Shown here: in pieces, positions 26,918 to 34,743 of the stretch
How the letters are laid out: each line of letters starts with the position of its first letter
Position numbering within the stretch: position 1 is the first letter of the stretch
From: Bog-473 sp963717455
Lineage (GTDB): Bacteria > Actinomycetota > Acidimicrobiia > Acidimicrobiales > RAAP-2
Reading direction: 5' to 3'
Assembly (NCBI GenBank): GCA_963717455.1
Contig: OY970336.1
Coordinates: 4,030,001-4,094,000, forward strand
Length of the DNA: 64,000 nucleotides
The notes under the pieces: generated by a model
The model's input: the letters and a program-made list of their open reading frames with translations, nothing else
Told to the model about the DNA's origin: nothing
Database searches by the model: none
Translations under genes and position numbers: made by a program

Positions 26918-28093
26918 TGGGTGCCGAGAATGTCATCCGGACGGGCTCAGCTGGACTTTCGCCGGCGTGAGAACAGCGACGAAGCTGGGCCATGGCGCTG
27001 TCCTTCCTGTACCTGGCATTCGTCCGAACGCTCCAATTGTTCCGCCTCGCCCGGGGTGACAGCGACGAATTGGCGATCGAAGTCGTCATGCTCCGTCACG
27101 AGGTGGCGGTGCTCCGCCGCCAGGTGGCCCGTCCGACGTTGCGGCCCATCGACCGGGCGCTGCTCGCCGGGCTGAGCCGACTCCTTGGTCGCCGCCGCCT
27201 GGGGCGGTTCTTTGTCCAACCCGAAACCCTGCTCCGCTGGCATCGGGATCTGGTGCGTCGTCGCTGGACCTATCCCCACCGTTCAGGACGACCGAGTGTT
27301 CCCTCTGGCACCGTCGAGATTGTCCTGCGACTGGCAAGGGAGAACCCCACCTGGGGATATCGAAGGATCCACGGCGAGCTGGCCACGATCGGCATCGGGC
27401 TTGCCCCATCGAGTGTTTGGTCCATCCTGCGGCGTCACGGCATCGAGCCCACCCCAAGGCGGACCGGGCCCACATGGGCCGAGTTCCTCCGAAGCCAGGC
27501 CTCCTCGATGCTGGCCTGCGACTTCTTCACCGTCGACACAGTGCTGCTTCAGCGCCTCTACGTGCTCTTCTTCATCGAGGTAAACACCCGACGGGTGTAC
27601 GTGAGTGGAGTCGCCGCCAGCCCCGTCGAAGCCTGGGTGGTCCAGCAGGCCCGAAATCTGACCATGGTGCTTTCCGAGCGAACGCTTCCCGTCAGGTTCC
27701 TGGTTCGGGACCGAGACGCCAAGTTCACGACCGGTTTCGACGAAGTGTTCCGCTCCGAGCGGATCCGGACCATCCGCACGCCGATCCGAGCCCCGCGAGC
27801 CAACGCTTTTGCCGAGCGCTTCGTCGGCACCATCCGCCGCGAGTGTCTCGACCGGATGCTGATCTTCCACCGGCGTCAGCTCGAAGCCGTCCTCGCAGAG
27901 TACGTCGACCATTACAACAGCCATCGGCCGCATCGCTCGCTCGAGCAGGCGTCACCGCTCTTGATGTCGCCGGCGTCGCTGTCGACCTCGCCTCCCGAGG
28001 TCACGAAACTGCGAAGATCGGACCGCCTCGGTGGGCTCATCCACGAGTACGAACTTGCTGCGTGAGGCCCACGGATGAAGTTCTCGGCACGCA
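26918..28093 (+). mobile_element. DDE insertion sequence, complete (1176 bp)
   Basis: Ends are imperfect 22-bp inverted repeats: left begins TGGGTGCCGAGAATGTCATC at 26918, right (reverse complement) begins TGCGTGCCGAGAACTTCATC at 28093. One intact transposase gene fills it. No target duplication is evident (flanks tctcctg and caccctc). It interrupts the helicase and sits 7 bp from a MITE with nearly the same ends. Confidence 0.85.
26992..28065 (+). CDS. integrase-core (rve/DDE) transposase
   Basis: A 357-residue intact transposase. The N-terminal helix-turn-helix region (LAIEVVMLRHEVAVLRRQVA) is followed by LARENPTWGYRRIHGEL and the RNase-H-like core with Asp177 (LACDFFTVD), Asp240 (FLVRDRDAKF) and Glu275 (ANAFAERFVGT). 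The C-terminus has HYNSHRPHRSLEQ and ends SDRLGGLIHEYELAA. This integrase-core group is close to IS3/IS481-type enzymes but is encoded by a single frame. It should act on the 22-bp ends flanking it and probably on the MITEs. Confidence 0.92.
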   Translation: MALSFLYLAFVRTLQLFRLARGDSDELAIEVVMLRHEVAVLRRQVARPTLRPIDRALLAGLSRLLGRRRLGRFFVQPETLLRWHRDLVRRRWTYPHRSGRPSVPSGTVEIVLRLARENPTWGYRRIHGELATIGIGLAPSSVWSILRRHGIEPTPRRTGPTWAEFLRSQASSMLACDFFTVDTVLLQRLYVLFFIEVNTRRVYVSGVAASPVEAWVVQQARNLTMVLSERTLPVRFLVRDRDAKFTTGFDEVFRSERIRTIRTPIRAPRANAFAERFVGTIRRECLDRMLIFHRRQLEAVLAEYVDHYNSHRPHRSLEQASPLLMSPASLSTSPPEVTKLRRSDRLGGLIHEYELAA

Positions 28094-28100
28094 CACCCTC

Positions 28101-28305
28101 TGCGTGCCGAAAACCTCATCCGATTTGCTGAGCTGGGACGACGCACCTCGCGCCGTGACGGAGTCCCACCATGGTGTGACCGCTACTGCACCGGTGTTAC
28201 CTGTAGTGGGATCCTGCGAATCCGCAGCCAGATCATCGACGGAAGGTTCCCCAGCCTCAATACGTTCGTCCAGGTCACGACAGCGGATGACGTTTTCGGC
28301 ACGCA
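28101..28305. mobile_element. MITE-like element, copy 2 (205 bp)
   Basis: Second copy of the short inverted-repeat element, bounded by TGCGTGCCGAAAACCTCATC at the left and its near-complement at the right. It lies only 7 bp (caccctc) from the right end of the full-length IS, suggesting preferred insertion near related ends. Confidence 0.85.
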
Positions 28306-28424
28306 CGGGTGCTGGGGGTCATGGGGGATCCGCCTCCTGGGGCTAAGGCGGATTCAAGCAGGTAGCGGCTACCACTCGGCGTGAAAGTATTTGTGGACCC
28401 GTATGATCTGCGGGGCCCGGTCCC

Positions 28425-28610
28425 TCACGCCAGCGAGGCGCAGGCGTCGGCAGCAGCGGCCAACGGCTGTCCTCCTCGGCGGCGGTGCCCCGGAGCCGCC
28501 CCGCCCACCGGCTCCTTGCGGCCCCAATTCCGCTCGCCCTCGAGGGCCGGCTCGACGGCGTCCACCACGGGCCCGCCCTGCGAGTGAGTAGCCGGCGCAG
28601 CCCCCGTCAT
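28425..28610 (-). CDS. possible 61-residue protein coupled to the binding-protein gene
   Basis: ATG 28610 overlaps the TGA of the upstream gene (ATGA), and the frame runs MTGAAPATHSQGGPVVDAVE ... ADACASLA. Composition is Gly/Ala/Pro rich and no domain is recognised. The overlap is the only support; it may be a chance frame in very GC-rich sequence. Confidence 0.3.
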   Translation of the reverse strand: MTGAAPATHSQGGPVVDAVEPALEGERNWGRKEPVGGAAPGHRRRGGQPLAAAADACASLA

Positions 28611-29701
28611 ACTGCGACCGGGACTTCGGCCAGCGACGGGGGCCAGACCAGCCGCTTGCTCTGCCCGCGCCACTGAACGACGAGCATGGCGTGGTCGGCC
28701 TGACACCCATCGAACCCGAGCCCGAAGCGGCCAAAGAACGTGGTGCAGCGCAGCCGACGGGCGGCCGCGTAGAGGTCGGCGTCCTCGACCACCCCCGTCT
28801 CTTGCACGCAGCGGAGCGCGATGAGTACCGCCGCATAGGCCTGGGCGGCTGGGTAGTCGACGCCGCCGACGCCGGGTTGGGCTCGGAGGAACGGCGTTAC
28901 CCGGGCCCGCAGCGATCGCATAACGTCGGCGGGGCGGGGCCCAGCGTCGGGGTGGAAGCGGGCTCCCTCCTCCCACTGGGACGGGGCCAGCACGCCCTCA
29001 GCTCGGACATGGGCTGCGAACGCGCCCAGCCCTGCGGCGACCGTCGCCACCACCGGGGGCCGCCGGCGTAGTCGGTGGATGAGCGCCACGTCGTCGGCGA
29101 ACGAGCCCGCCGCCAGGAGAACCTCGGCGTCGGGCTGGTCGGGTACCTCGTCGTGGGGCACCACCGCCACGACCCCCATCCCCAGCCGGGCCGCGGCCTC
29201 GCCCGCGCCACGGCCCGCCGAGCTCCCGAAGGCGCCCCGGCCAGCGGCGACGAGCACCCGGGCGCCCGGCACCGAGTCGGCTACGGCCTCGAGGACGGCG
29301 ACGAGGTAGCGGCTCGCCGGGGCTGGCACCGACACCACGCCAGACATCCGTTGCGCGTCGTCGGCGCTGCCACCATGGTTCCACAGCACCCGGGCCCGCT
29401 CCGCCGACCACCGGGCGGCCTCGACCATGAGGTCGCTGCCATACGGTCCGATGACGAGGTCGGCGCGCGCCAGCACGTCGAGGGCGTGGCGCACGCCAGC
29501 CCGGGTGCCGCCGTCGTCGAACACCACCACCTCGGGCGTGAGCGTCCGGCCGCCGACGCGCACACCACCGCGATGGGCCACATCCTCGACTGCCTGATGG
29601 AGCCCGGCGACGGCCAGCCGGCCCAGGTGTGCGTAGCGGCCGGTGAGCGAAATCGGCGACGCCAACACCAGGGAGCCGTCGGACCCACGTGGCTCAGTCA
29701 T
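28607..29701 (-). CDS. periplasmic-binding-fold protein without signal peptide (AmiC/LivK-like)
   Basis: A 364-residue type I periplasmic-binding-protein fold (VLASPISLTGRYAHLGRLA, VVVFDDGGT, DLVIGPYGSDL) with the C-terminal GFDGCQADHAMLVVQWRGQ segment usual in receptor-ligand-binding proteins. There is no signal peptide or lipobox at any plausible start, so it is probably cytoplasmic, like the amide sensor AmiC. No antiterminator or permease gene is adjacent. ATG 29701 overlaps the tail of a decayed peroxiredoxin gene. Ligand unknown. Confidence 0.7.
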   Translation of the reverse strand: MTEPRGSDGSLVLASPISLTGRYAHLGRLAVAGLHQAVEDVAHRGGVRVGGRTLTPEVVVFDDGGTRAGVRHALDVLARADLVIGPYGSDLMVEAARWSAERARVLWNHGGSADDAQRMSGVVSVPAPASRYLVAVLEAVADSVPGARVLVAAGRGAFGSSAGRGAGEAAARLGMGVVAVVPHDEVPDQPDAEVLLAAGSFADDVALIHRLRRRPPVVATVAAGLGAFAAHVRAEGVLAPSQWEEGARFHPDAGPRPADVMRSLRARVTPFLRAQPGVGGVDYPAAQAYAAVLIALRCVQETGVVEDADLYAAARRLRCTTFFGRFGLGFDGCQADHAMLVVQWRGQSKRLVWPPSLAEVPVAV

Positions 29702-29913
29702 CGCCGAGGAGGGCATCGGCGAGGCGCTCCACCGGGTCAGGGTTCATCCCGACGATCGCGACGTCGCCCAGCTCGGCGGCGACGTCGCGCACTGAGCAGG
29801 TCTGAACCGTGCAGTCGGGGTCCCTGCTCGACATAGAAAAACACCGGGACCGTGCAGGCGATGAAGTCCTCGAGCGCGGCCGCCCGCCGGTGCTGGTCGG
29901 CCAGGGTGAACGC
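29694..29913 (-). pseudogene. peroxiredoxin (BCP/AhpC-TSA-like) remnant, frameshifted
   Basis: One frame reads FTLADQHRRAAALEDF and VPVFFYVEQG, and the other continues DPDCTVQTCSVRDVAAELGD and VAIVGMNPDPVERLADALL. Together these match the N-terminal two thirds of a thiol peroxidase, with the peroxidatic Cys in DCTVQTC. The shift lies at about 29818-29826. The C-terminal third and a proper start are missing, so it is non-functional. Confidence 0.55.
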
Positions 29914-30076
29914 TCGCCATCGTTGCTCCCTCCCTCGGCGGGCCGGATCATATATGCGGCGGTGGGCGGTACCACTTCATCTCCGACACGGCACAAGGAA
30001 CTACCGAGACCTTCGGTGTGAAGAGCATCTCAGTCATGGTGACCAAAACCTTAGGGATACCTGAGCGCCGCTTGGG

Positions 30077-30229
30077 TCATTCCTTTCGTCGATCTTCGGC
30101 ACACGACTTCTCACTCCTCAGGTCATCCCGTATCGGCTCGTCTTGACAGCAGCAATCGACTCGGCCGCAAACCGAGGCACGGGATCCGGCATCGAACACG
30201 CATCCACACTCGGCGCAGCGAACTTCCAT
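30077..30229 (-). CDS. small Cys-rich protein (50 residues)
   Basis: MEVRCAECGCVFDAGSRASV continues to CGRVDCCCQDEPIRDD, giving CxxC plus a cluster of four further Cys residues, a plausible zinc-ribbon microprotein. The ribosome site is weak. A longer in-frame start at 30433 overlaps the VOC gene and has biased composition, so the short start is preferred. Function unknown. Confidence 0.4.
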   Translation of the reverse strand: MEVRCAECGCVFDAGSRASVCGRVDCCCQDEPIRDDLRSEKSCAEDRRKE

Positions 30230-30389
30230 CGTCGCCGAGCGTAGGCTTCCTGGCGGACTTCCCAGCCTCGTCGCATGAGCTGGGCAGATGAGTTTACGGC
30301 ACTCACAGGTCCAAAGCGCCGCCCGAAGCAGAACGCAGAGGGCTTCCTTCGTCGGTGGAGGGGAAGGAGGAGGTGGCGAGACGGGCCCG

Positions 30390-30779
30390 TCAGCTGAGCC
30401 GATGCCGAAGGGGATGCTCGGGAGGAACTTCAATCAGACGAAGTTCGATGCCGTGGGGATCCTCGATCCACATTTCGTCGAGCCCCCATGCCATCCGTCC
30501 GGCCGGTTTCTTCACCGTGACACCGGCCTGGCGCAACCGACGCTCCTCGGCGGCCAGGTCGGCCACCTGGAGCCATAGCGTGACGGCGTCTCCCGCTCTG
30601 TGCGCCGACCCTTGCGTTACCTCTAAGAAGCCGCCACCGAGGAAGAACACGACCCCGGTCACGGCTCCGGCCGAGCCGTACTCGCGGTAGACGCTGAGTC
30701 CGAGGGTCTCCTCGTAGAAAGCCCTGGACCGGTCGAAGTCCTCCGTGGCGATGATGGTGCGGCTAGACAAGACTTCCAT
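30390..30779 (-). CDS. VOC family protein (glyoxalase/bleomycin-resistance fold)
   Basis: A 129-residue single-domain vicinal oxygen chelate protein. It has the two beta-alpha-beta modules: FDRSRAFYEETLGLSVYREY near the start, GGGFLEVTQ in the middle with a metal-site Glu, and WIEDPHGIELRLIEVP at the end with a second Glu. It may bind a metal and a small ligand. No neighbouring gene indicates the substrate. Confidence 0.85.
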   Translation of the reverse strand: MEVLSSRTIIATEDFDRSRAFYEETLGLSVYREYGSAGAVTGVVFFLGGGFLEVTQGSAHRAGDAVTLWLQVADLAAEERRLRQAGVTVKKPAGRMAWGLDEMWIEDPHGIELRLIEVPPEHPLRHRLS

Positions 30780-30977
30780 ACAGCCATGCTGTCATCCGGT
30801 GCTGGCCACGTGCCGGCGTTGTCAGGGCGCCGCTGTCCACCGTTCCCTCGTCTCAGCGATCAGGCTGCCCTCCGCTTCCGCCAGCCGCGGCGACGAGCTC
30901 GAGGCGGGTGTCCTTTCACCACCGCACGTCAGTTGGCGCCTCGGGGCGCTCAAGGTCCATCCGGTGTCCCGATGGAA

Positions 30978-31066
30978 CGCAACTGCGAAGATCGGACAGG
31001 CTCGGCAGACCGATGCACGAGTACAAACCAGCTGGGCCATGTCACGGACGAGGTTTTCGGCACCCA
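30978..31066 (+). mobile_element. 3' end remnant of the DDE insertion sequence
   Basis: The sequence encodes LRRSDRLGRPMHEYKPA and ends with GGACGAGGTTTTCGGCACCC (to 31066). It matches the last ~20 codons and right terminal repeat of the complete IS at 28010-28093. The rest of the element is absent. Confidence 0.75.
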
Positions 31067-31205
31067 CGCGGTCTGTCCGACCGGCGTCTCGAGCGGGATC
31101 TGGCCAAGGACGCCCGGTTGCGTGCCGAAGTACGATCGCGAGGTGACACCCGGACAGACCAGCCACCAGGAAGTCAGAGAGACCACCGCCGCCACCGGCA
31201 GGACA

Positions 31206-31523
31206 ATGCGCCCACAGTCGGTTCCTGTGAATGTGTACGAGGCCCCCGAGGCTCTCATCGTCGTCGCACCATTCCCAGCGGTGACGCCCGACGACGTGAC
31301 GATCGAATTGAACCCAGGCATCCTTCGAATCTCGGCTCGCCTACGGAGTTCGGGGCCCCGGGAGTACCTACTGCGTGAGTGGGAGTACGGGGGATACGAA
31401 CGAGAGATCGACCTTCCGGAGGGTTACGGCAGCCGCGTCGAGGCCAGCCTCACCAACGCTCAACTGGTAGTCCGGGTTTTGAGGGGACCGCTAGCCGGCC
31501 CGCTCTCGATGCAACCGAGTTGA
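31206..31523 (+). CDS. Hsp20/alpha-crystallin family protein
   Basis: A 105-residue small heat-shock protein: VPVNVYEAPEALIVVAPFP opens the alpha-crystallin domain, and LREWEYGGYEREIDLPEGYG is the typical middle. The C-terminal I-x-I anchoring motif is absent, as in other short actinobacterial members. The start is uncertain; ATG 31206 has only a weak upstream CAGGA, and a GTG at 31142 would add 21 residues. Expected role: ATP-independent holdase under stress. Confidence 0.75.
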   Translation: MRPQSVPVNVYEAPEALIVVAPFPAVTPDDVTIELNPGILRISARLRSSGPREYLLREWEYGGYEREIDLPEGYGSRVEASLTNAQLVVRVLRGPLAGPLSMQPS

Positions 31524-31745
31524 CGTAATGCGATGAAGCGGCGAGGCCAGGTCGACAATCGACACCTTGATCACCCGACAACATGGCGCGGCCGTTCCGG
31601 ATCGGAGCGGGCGGTCCGGGCTGTCCTTAGCAATCCGGGCCAATCACTCCACCTCGGAGCCGGGACGTGCCGCTTTCAATGTGCCGGACTGTTTTAGCGG
31701 GATGAAGCGAAGTCGTGTGATGCCACCAAAGGAGAGCACCTCACC

Positions 31746-31979
31746 ATGAAAGTCTGGATCGATCAGGATTTGTGCACGGGCGATGGGCTCTGTGAGGAGA
31801 TCGCCCCGGCAGTCTTCACGTTGCTCGACGATGGGCTCGCCTATGTCAAAGAGGGCATCGACGTGAAGTCCGACCCTGGCGGTGCCGAAGGCCTCGCCCC
31901 GGTGCCTTCGGATCTCGAGGACGCGGTCACCGAGGCTGCCGAGGAATGCCCTGGGGAGTGCATCTTCATTGAGTCATAG
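31746..31979 (+). CDS. ferredoxin, [3Fe-4S]-type
   Basis: A 77-residue acidic ferredoxin. Cys10-x5-Cys16 (LCTGDGLCEE) and Cys68-Pro (EECPGECI) match the three-Cys pattern of actinobacterial [3Fe-4S] ferredoxins that serve cytochrome P450s or other oxygenases; Cys72 is an extra Cys. AAAGGAG lies 9-12 nt before the ATG. No oxygenase is adjacent, so its partner is elsewhere or is one of the proteins here. Confidence 0.9.
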   Translation: MKVWIDQDLCTGDGLCEEIAPAVFTLLDDGLAYVKEGIDVKSDPGGAEGLAPVPSDLEDAVTEAAEECPGECIFIES

Positions 31980-32077
31980 AAGAGGGCGACGCGGATTCGC
32001 GTTGGTGTTTAGTAATGACCGTGCGGCGCATCACGTTGCGATTTGGCTGCTCGCTACCGCTCGGCAAGGCTGCTGAT

Positions 32078-32807
32078 ATGTCGCACGACACATCGTGGTC
32101 AGACGCTGCTACAGCTCTCAGCGAAGCGTTGCATCTCGCAACGCCCCCGATCGCCATCACGTTCTCCGAATCGGCTCCGGCCGGGGTGGCGCCGTTCGAC
32201 TCCCCCCTGCCTCAGCCCACTCCTGACGGTCGGACCGGTCGGGTTCCCGCAGGGTGTTTTTTGGACCAAGGCAGTCGAACGAACGTTCAGCACCGTTGCC
32301 CAAGACCACGGCAACTGCAGCGTCGGAAGTCTCACCCACGGGTTCGTGACTCTCGACGAGGTTGCCGGTCGCAGTGACGTCGCCGCCCTGGTCGAGTCTG
32401 GATGGGTGACGATGGACATGGTCCCCACCATCCCGGTCGTGGCGGATCGACCCGAAGTCGTGACCTATGGCCCGCTGGCAGAAGCCCCGGTCGATCCGGA
32501 CGTGGTGATGATCCGCATAAACGCCAAGCAGCTCATGGTACTTTTCGACGCCCTCGATGACTTGAGAATTGACGGCAAGCCTCAGTGCCATATCGTGGCC
32601 GTGGCCAAGGAACACGGAAAAGTGGCGGTGAGCGTCGGTTGCATGCTGAGTCGTACCCGAACCGCAATGCCCAACACAGAGATGACGTGCGCCATTCCCG
32701 CCCGCCGGCTCCACGAAGTGGTCGAGCGGGTGCGAGCGACGGCCGCAACCGACGCCATCGTGGCGTCGTACGCGGCGCAGGACGCCCGCCGCTTCGTCGG
32801 CCACTAG
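32078..32807 (+). pseudogene. DUF169 family protein, frameshifted in a T-run
   Basis: The N-terminus (MSHDTSWSDAATALSEALHL ... GRVPAGCF) is in one frame and the rest (WTKAVERTFSTVAQDHGNCS ... TEMTCAIPARRLHEVV) in another. Deleting one T from the six at 32257-32262 joins them into a normal ~242-residue DUF169 protein (signature PAGCFW...DHGNC-VG---HG). The family is uncharacterised and has conserved Cys residues, possibly metal or cluster ligands. An indel artefact is likely because both halves are well conserved. Confidence 0.8.
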
Positions 32808-32810
32808 GAC

Positions 32811-33443
32811 CTACTTCTTGGCCGCCTCGTAGTACGGATTGGTGCCGGCCGCGTGGTCGGTCACGTCGATCACCCGAGTGATCTCTGGGACCGACTCGCG
32901 CAGAGCTACTTCGATCCCCTGGCTCAAAGTCACCGTCGCCATCCCGCAGCCCGCGCAGCCGCCGCTCAAGCGGAGATACGCGGCGTCGTCTTCCACCGCC
33001 ACGAGGTCAGCACGACCGCCATGGGCCGCAATGGAAGGGTTGATCTGCTGCTCGAGCACCTGGAGAACGCGCTGCGCCACATCCCCGCTCAAGTCGACCG
33101 GTGGGCCCGACATCGCCGGGCTGGCGGCGGCCGGAGGCTGGTTCGGGTTCTCGATCACCATCCCGTCCCCACTCAGGTCGAGGACAGCCCCGCGCACCTG
33201 AGGGATGCTGTCGGCGGGCACCACAAGTACCAATCCGCCCTGGTCGTGTAACCAGTCTTGTTTCTGGGCGTCCGAAGTCGCCTGAAAGTACATCTCGTAG
33301 GTGTAGGAGCCACCGCTCGAACCGCTGATCTCAACCCAAAGACCAAGGGACTCCTCTTGGTCCTCATCGGCCCGTAGCTCGAGGACCTTGGCCAGGGCCG
33401 CTTCGGTTGCTCGCAGGACTGGCACCCCGCTGCTATCGATCAC
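32811..33443 (-). CDS. nfuA: NfuA/NifU-type iron-sulfur cluster carrier
   Basis: A 210-residue two-domain protein. The N-terminal A-type-carrier-like domain (residues 1-100) lacks its Cys ligands, as in NfuA; the C-terminal NifU domain has LRLSGGCAGCGMATVTLSQG with the C-x2-C that holds a bridging [4Fe-4S]. It delivers clusters to client proteins; a radical SAM protein and a DUF169 protein are encoded within 2.5 kb. It is convergent with the DUF169 gene (3 bp apart) and divergent from the ATP-grasp gene. Confidence 0.9.
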   Translation of the reverse strand: MIDSSGVPVLRATEAALAKVLELRADEDQEESLGLWVEISGSSGGSYTYEMYFQATSDAQKQDWLHDQGGLVLVVPADSIPQVRGAVLDLSGDGMVIENPNQPPAAASPAMSGPPVDLSGDVAQRVLQVLEQQINPSIAAHGGRADLVAVEDDAAYLRLSGGCAGCGMATVTLSQGIEVALRESVPEITRVIDVTDHAAGTNPYYEAAKK

Positions 33444-33493
33444 GTGTGTTGCCCTCGTCTCATCGTCTGGGTGCTCGCTACCATCCTAAGGCC

Positions 33494-34702
33494 ATGCCCC
33501 GGATCCTCTTGTTGCTGCCGACGACCACCTACAGGGCCTCGGACTTCTTGAGTGCGGCCGCTCGCCTGGGTGTCGACGTCGTGGTCGGATCCGAGCATCG
33601 CCAGGCCTTGGCCGGATCGATGGGCGACCGAGCCGTCGTCGTGCCGCTCGCTCGAAGCGACGCCGCGGTTGAGGCCATCGTGACCCTCCATGGTCGAACA
33701 CCTCTCGACGCCGTCCTCGCAGTCGATGACCAGGGAGTCACGGTGGCCGCCGCGGCGGCCGAGCGTCTGGGGTTGCGCCACAATCCGCCGGCCTCAGTCG
33801 CCCTCACCAGGGACAAGGCTCAAATGCGCGAGTGCCTGGCCGCCACCTCACTCCCCCAGCCGGTGTTTCGAATTGTTGCTCACGAAGCCGACATCGCCTC
33901 GGCGGCGACCGAGATCGGGTATCCGTGCGTGGTCAAGCCCGTCTCCCGGGCGGCCAGCCAGGGGGTGATCCGCGTCGACGACGAAGCCGAGGCCCAAGCG
34001 GCCGGGGTCCGTATCCGCGCCATTTTGGGACCCTGTGGAGAGCCCCTGCTCGTCGAGTCCTTCGTGGCGGGAGCCGAGGCGGCGCTCGAGGGCCTTCTCG
34101 TCGGGGGGCAATTGAAGGTGCTGGCGGTGTTCGACAAGCCAGATGCCATGGATGGGCCCTTCTTCGAGGAGACCATGTATGTGACCCCGTCGCGTCTACC
34201 GCCAGCGATCCTCGCCGCGCTCGAGGCCACAGCCGCTCGAGCGGCCGCGGCGATGGGGTTGACCGAGGGACCGGTACACGCCGAACTGCGCGTCGGCGCG
34301 ACGGGGACGGTCACGATGCTCGAGCTTGCCGCTCGCTCCATCGGCGGTCTGTGCTCGCGGGCCTTGAATTTCGGGGCCGGGGTGAGCCTCGAAGAGGTCA
34401 TCATCCGTCACGTCCTCGGGCTCGGGCTGGACGGGCTCACCCGTGAATCCCAGTCCTCGGGCGTCATGATGCTGCCGATCCGATCGGGGGGGATACTGGC
34501 CCGGGTGTCGGGTCAGGACGAGGCCCGCGGCATCGAAGGAGTTGTCGGTGTCGAGATCACCATTCCCGTCGGCCACCCGGTCGTGCCACTTCCAGAGGGT
34601 GATCGCTATCTCGGATTCATCTTTGCCCGCGGACCGACGCCCTCCGATGTCGAAGACGCCCTCCGTCGGGCAGAGGCATGTCTCGACGTCGCGGTCGTCT
34701 GA
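33494..34702 (+). CDS. ATP-grasp family carboxylate-amine ligase
   Basis: A 402-residue ATP-grasp enzyme. The N-terminal preATP-grasp (MPRILLLLPTTTYRASDFLS) is followed by ATP-binding GYPCVVKPVSRAASQGV, metal-site E/N residues in HAELRVGATGTVTMLELAAR and the C-terminal IPVGHPVVPLPEGDRYLGFI. It resembles L-amino-acid ligases and biotin-carboxylase-like proteins. Members form amide bonds between a carboxylate and an amino acid. The ATG at 33494 starts the conserved strand. A radical SAM gene follows 41 bp later on the same strand, suggesting joint action on one small molecule or peptide. Confidence 0.85.
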   Translation: MPRILLLLPTTTYRASDFLSAAARLGVDVVVGSEHRQALAGSMGDRAVVVPLARSDAAVEAIVTLHGRTPLDAVLAVDDQGVTVAAAAAERLGLRHNPPASVALTRDKAQMRECLAATSLPQPVFRIVAHEADIASAATEIGYPCVVKPVSRAASQGVIRVDDEAEAQAAGVRIRAILGPCGEPLLVESFVAGAEAALEGLLVGGQLKVLAVFDKPDAMDGPFFEETMYVTPSRLPPAILAALEATAARAAAAMGLTEGPVHAELRVGATGTVTMLELAARSIGGLCSRALNFGAGVSLEEVIIRHVLGLGLDGLTRESQSSGVMMLPIRSGGILARVSGQDEARGIEGVVGVEITIPVGHPVVPLPEGDRYLGFIFARGPTPSDVEDALRRAEACLDVAVV

Positions 34703-34743
34703 CTCGCGACTCGAAAGGACGACCCGCCGGTAGGATCACGGTC

